DNA of 64,000 bases. Source: Phenylobacterium sp. (GTDB taxonomy: Bacteria > Pseudomonadota > Alphaproteobacteria > Caulobacterales > Caulobacteraceae). Positions 61,609 to 64,000 of the stretch are shown piece after piece. Every line of letters begins with the position of its first letter. Within the stretch, counting starts at the first letter, position 1. The translations under genes and the position numbers were made by a program. Under the pieces are notes generated by a model. It did no database searches and was not told the DNA's origin. It saw nothing but the letters and a program-made list of their open reading frames with translations. Where the stretch lies: NCBI RefSeq assembly GCF_019636135.1, contig NZ_JAHBYD010000011.1, forward strand, positions 62,001 through 126,000, read 5' to 3'.

Positions 61609-62639
61609 TGGCGCCGCGCCCCAACTCCAAGAACATCGTCGACGTCTCGCGCCTCAGCGGCGCCGAGAAGTGCGCGGTGGTGCTGCTGGCGCTCGGCGAG
61701 GAGCACGCCCACGTCTGGCAAGGCCTCGACGAGGAGGAGATCAAGGAGATCTCCCAGGCGATGGCCAGCCTCGGCAACGTCACCGCCCAGGTGGTCGAGG
61801 ACCTGCTGGTCGAGTTCGTCTCCGGCGCGGCCGGCACCGGCTCGATCATGGGGTCGTTCGAACAGACCCAGAAGCTGCTGGCCTCCATGATGCCGGGCGA
61901 GAAGGTCGACGCCCTGATGGAGGAGATCCGCGGTCCGGCGGGCCGCACCATGTGGGACAAGCTCGGCAACGTGAACGAGGCCGTGCTCGCGAACTACCTG
62001 AAGAACGAATATCCGCAGACGGTCGCGGTGGTGCTGTCGAAGATCAAGTCCGAGCACGCCGCGCGCGTGCTGGCCTCGCTGCCCGAGGACTTCGCGCTGG
62101 AGTGCGTCATGCGCATGCTGCGCATGGAGCCGGTGCAGCGCGAGATCCTCGACAAGATCGAGCTGACCCTGCGCAACGAGTTCATGTCGAACCTGGCGCG
62201 CACGTCCAAGCGCGACAGCCACGAGATGATGGCCGACATCTTCAACGCCTTCGACCGCCAGACCGAGAGCCGCTTCATCACCGCCCTGGAGGAGCGCAAC
62301 CGCGAGGCGGCCGAGCGCATCCGGGCCCTGATGTTCGTGTTCGAGGACCTGTCGAAGCTGGACCCGGGCGGCGTGCAGACGCTGCTGCGCTCGGTCGAGA
62401 AGGACCAGCTCGCGCTCGGCATGAAGGGCGCATCGGACAGCCTGCGCGAGATGTTCTTCTCCAACATGAGCGAGCGCGCCTCCAAGATCATGCGCGAGGA
62501 CATGGAGAGCATGGGCCCCGTCCGCCTGCGCGACGTCGACCAGGCCCAGATGGCCATCGTCCAGGTCGCCAAGGACCTCGCCAACAAGGGCGAGATCATG
62601 CTGGCCGGCGCCAACTCCGACGATGAGCTCGTCTACTGA
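61608..62639 (+). CDS. fliG: flagellar motor switch protein FliG
   Basis: 343 residues. N-terminal FliF-binding part ([20 protein letters not shown]), middle domain with [20 protein letters not shown], and the C-terminal torque domain with charged residues in [20 protein letters not shown] and [13 protein letters not shown]. It converts stator work into rotation and, with FliM and FliN, sets direction. Start and stop each overlap the neighbours by one base. Confidence 0.96.
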   Translation: MAPRPNSKNIVDVSRLSGAEKCAVVLLALGEEHAHVWQGLDEEEIKEISQAMASLGNVTAQVVEDLLVEFVSGAAGTGSIMGSFEQTQKLLASMMPGEKVDALMEEIRGPAGRTMWDKLGNVNEAVLANYLKNEYPQTVAVVLSKIKSEHAARVLASLPEDFALECVMRMLRMEPVQREILDKIELTLRNEFMSNLARTSKRDSHEMMADIFNAFDRQTESRFITALEERNREAAERIRALMFVFEDLSKLDPGGVQTLLRSVEKDQLALGMKGASDSLREMFFSNMSERASKIMREDMESMGPVRLRDVDQAQMAIVQVAKDLANKGEIMLAGANSDDELVY

Positions 62640-63286
62640 TGCCGGAACCGCTCGCGAAATTCAGCTTCGACACCGAGTTCGACGCCGGCGGCGGGGTGGC
62701 TTTCGCCGCGCCGCGCCCGAAGCGCCTGTTCCCGGCCGACGAGGTCGAGCAGATCCGCGCGGCCGCCCACGCCGAGGGCGAGCGCGCCGCGCTGGCCTCG
62801 GTGGCCGCCCAGCAGGCGGACGCGCTGGCCCAGATCGCCGCGGCCTGCGGCCAGGCCCTGCCCCGCCTCGCCGAGGTGGCCCACGAGCATCGCCAGGGCT
62901 CGGCGGCGCTGGCCATCGCCTGCGCCCGCGCCATCGCCGACGCGGCCCTCGCCAGGTTCCCCGAAGCGCCCGTCGTGGCCGCGCTCGAGAGCCTGGCGCG
63001 GGAGATCGACGCGAGCCCCCGCCTGGTGGTCTCGGCCGACCCGGTGCTGGCCGACGCCCTCAAGGACGTGCTGGAAGACACCGCCAGAAGCGTGGGCTTC
63101 GACGGCGCCGTCGTGGTCAAGCCCGACGGCGCGTTCGGGCCCCACGCCTTCACCCTCGACTTCGGCGACGGCCAGGCCGCGTTCGACCCGGCCGCGGCCG
63201 CCGAACGCGTGGCCCGGACCCTGGAGGCGGCGCTCGCCGCCGAGGGTCTCCACGCCGAACCCCTGATCCCCGGTTCAGAAAGCTAG
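62639..63286 (+). CDS. flbE: FliH-like flagellar export protein (FlbE)
   Basis: 215 residues. N-terminal DEVEQIRAAAHAEGERAALA is a helical stretch as in FliH, which keeps the FliI ATPase inactive and docks it at the export gate. The C-terminal part (VVSADPVLADALKDVLEDTA, then GPHAFTLDFGDGQA) is the FliH globular domain. In Caulobacter the gene at this place is called flbE. The ATG overlaps the fliG stop by one base; fliN follows 4 nt after. Confidence 0.87.
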   Translation: MPEPLAKFSFDTEFDAGGGVAFAAPRPKRLFPADEVEQIRAAAHAEGERAALASVAAQQADALAQIAAACGQALPRLAEVAHEHRQGSAALAIACARAIADAALARFPEAPVVAALESLAREIDASPRLVVSADPVLADALKDVLEDTARSVGFDGAVVVKPDGAFGPHAFTLDFGDGQAAFDPAAAAERVARTLEAALAAEGLHAEPLIPGSES

Positions 63287-63290
63287 GACC

Positions 63291-63623
63291 ATGGCCGACG
63301 ACGACCTGAAACTCGACGAGTTCTCCCCGGAGGAAGGCGCGCTCGCCGACTCCATCGGCGAGGACAAGACCGCCGGCGACCTGGCGCCCGTCTTCGACGT
63401 GCCGGTGGCGATCTCGGCGGTGCTCGGCCGCTCGACCATGTCGGTCGCGCAGTTGCTGCAACTCAGCCAGGGCTCGGTGCTGGAGCTGGACCGCAAGGTC
63501 GGCGAGGCGATCGACATCTACGTGAACAACCGCCTGGTGGCGCGCGGCGAAGTCGTGATCGTCGACGAGCGGCTGGGCGTGACCATGACGGAAATCATCA
63601 AGGACGGCGACTCTCAGGCCTGA
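63291..63623 (+). CDS. fliN: flagellar motor switch protein FliN
   Basis: 110 residues, normal for FliN. The SpoA domain shows VPVAISAVLGRSTMSVAQLL, LSQGSVLELDRKVGEAIDIY and RGEVVIVDERLGVTMTEII. It builds the lower C-ring with FliM and helps receive export substrates. It is encoded between flbE and flbD as in Caulobacter. Confidence 0.95.
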   Translation: MADDDLKLDEFSPEEGALADSIGEDKTAGDLAPVFDVPVAISAVLGRSTMSVAQLLQLSQGSVLELDRKVGEAIDIYVNNRLVARGEVVIVDERLGVTMTEIIKDGDSQA

Positions 63624-63652
63624 GCCTGAGCGTGCGGAGGAGTGACGGGAAA

Positions 63653-64000
63653 TGCGGCTTCTGGTCGTCGGTAAACTGAGCGGGCAGCTCTCCACCGCCG
63701 TGAAGATGGCGATGAGCGCGGGCGCCAAGGTCAGCCACGTGGAGAACACGGAGGCGGCCACCCACGCCCTGCGCGCCGGCCAGGGCGCGGACCTGCTGAT
63801 GGTCGACTACGACCTCGACATCGCGGGGCTGATCGCCTCGAACGAGCTGGAACGGATCCACGTGCCGGTGGTGGCCTGCGGCATCGCCGCCGACCCCAGG
63901 CGGGCGGCCGACGCCATCCGCGCCGGGGCGAAGGAGTTCATCCCGCTGCCGCCCGAGGCCGAGCTGATCGCGGCCGTGCTGTCGGCGGTGAGCGACGACA
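63653..64000 (+). CDS. flbD: FlbD-type sigma-54 flagellar regulator (5' part; runs off window)
   Basis: 116 codons to the window edge. The receiver-like domain starts MRLLVVGKLSGQLSTAVKMA, with Asp at the phosphorylation place in LLMVDYDLDIAGL. The usual pair of acidic residues near the N-terminus is missing (VVGKLSG instead of VVDDD), as I recall for FlbD, which is controlled by FliX. FlbD activates sigma-54 class III/IV flagellar genes and represses fliF. The AAA+ and DNA-binding domains lie beyond the window. GGAGGAG (63637-63643) precedes ATG 63653. Confidence 0.9.

Overview
The window is about 64 kb of uniformly GC-rich (roughly 70%), gene-dense chromosome from an alphaproteobacterium of the order Caulobacterales, most likely a Phenylobacterium/Caulobacter relative. 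Four things point there: the gene order fliF-fliG-flbE(fliH)-fliN-flbD at the right end behind a CtrA-type box; a circularly permuted, two-piece tmRNA gene whose tag reads ANDNFAEEVRLAA; an alphaproteobacterial SspB next to that tmRNA; and two secreted proteins with the PEPxxWA form of the PEP-CTERM signal. I see no prophage, integrase, insertion sequence, CRISPR array, rRNA or complete tRNA.

Layout. 1-13 kb: transporters and hydrolases (Bcr/CflA efflux, epoxide-hydrolase-like and prolyl aminopeptidase-like enzymes, a CrtI/PYROXD2-like oxidoreductase, NhaA, a MAPEG-like protein, a transglutaminase, two MFS proteins, an ammonium transporter). 13-18 kb, mostly minus strand: leucine-dehydrogenase-like enzyme, lipoprotein lipase, a VapBC/FitAB-type toxin-antitoxin pair with a 28-bp perfect operator palindrome and a coupled DUF3253 gene, and an acyl-CoA dehydrogenase. 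18-30 kb: thioesterase, metallo-beta-lactamase-fold hydrolase, a large subtilisin with C-terminal RTX repeats, a CNT nucleoside transporter, a DevCAB-like ABC exporter and a PEP-CTERM protein. 30-40 kb, mostly housekeeping: SDR, GPH-type symporter, Mrp, HflK-HflC, UrcA, HAD phosphatase, SerB, MiaA, and IlvB behind a classical attenuation leader.

40-51.4 kb is a patchwork lying between ilvB and its partner ilvN: GFA protein, VOC protein, heme oxygenase plus bacteriophytochrome kinase (bphO-bphP), YbaK, two paralogous small proteins alternating with DUF1993 and SnoaL-like genes, and an RNA-repair locus (rtcB, a truncated Ro60/TROVE remnant, an HTH gene). 51.5-57.5 kb: ilvN, a secreted protein, a YciB-like membrane protein, the permuted ssrA gene, an unexplained tandem hairpin element, sspB, a thioesterase, a C13-like protease and a second PEP-CTERM protein. 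57.6-64 kb: a membrane-anchored beta-lactamase-like serine hydrolase, then the fliF flagellar operon running off the right edge inside flbD.

Recurrent themes. Many neighbours are translationally coupled by 1-4 nt overlaps (nhaA/MAPEG, vapB/vapC/DUF3253, ABC permease/ATPase, hflK/hflC, bphO/bphP, fliF/fliG/flbE), and several convergent pairs overlap at their 3' ends. Intergenic spaces repeatedly carry composite inverted repeats with conserved arms and variable centres. The most interesting spots are the ssrA-hairpin-sspB block, the rtcB/Ro60-remnant/HTH cluster with a possible 31-residue gene upstream, the ilvB attenuator together with the ilvB-ilvN separation, the mosaic serB, and the vapB operator that covers its own start codon.
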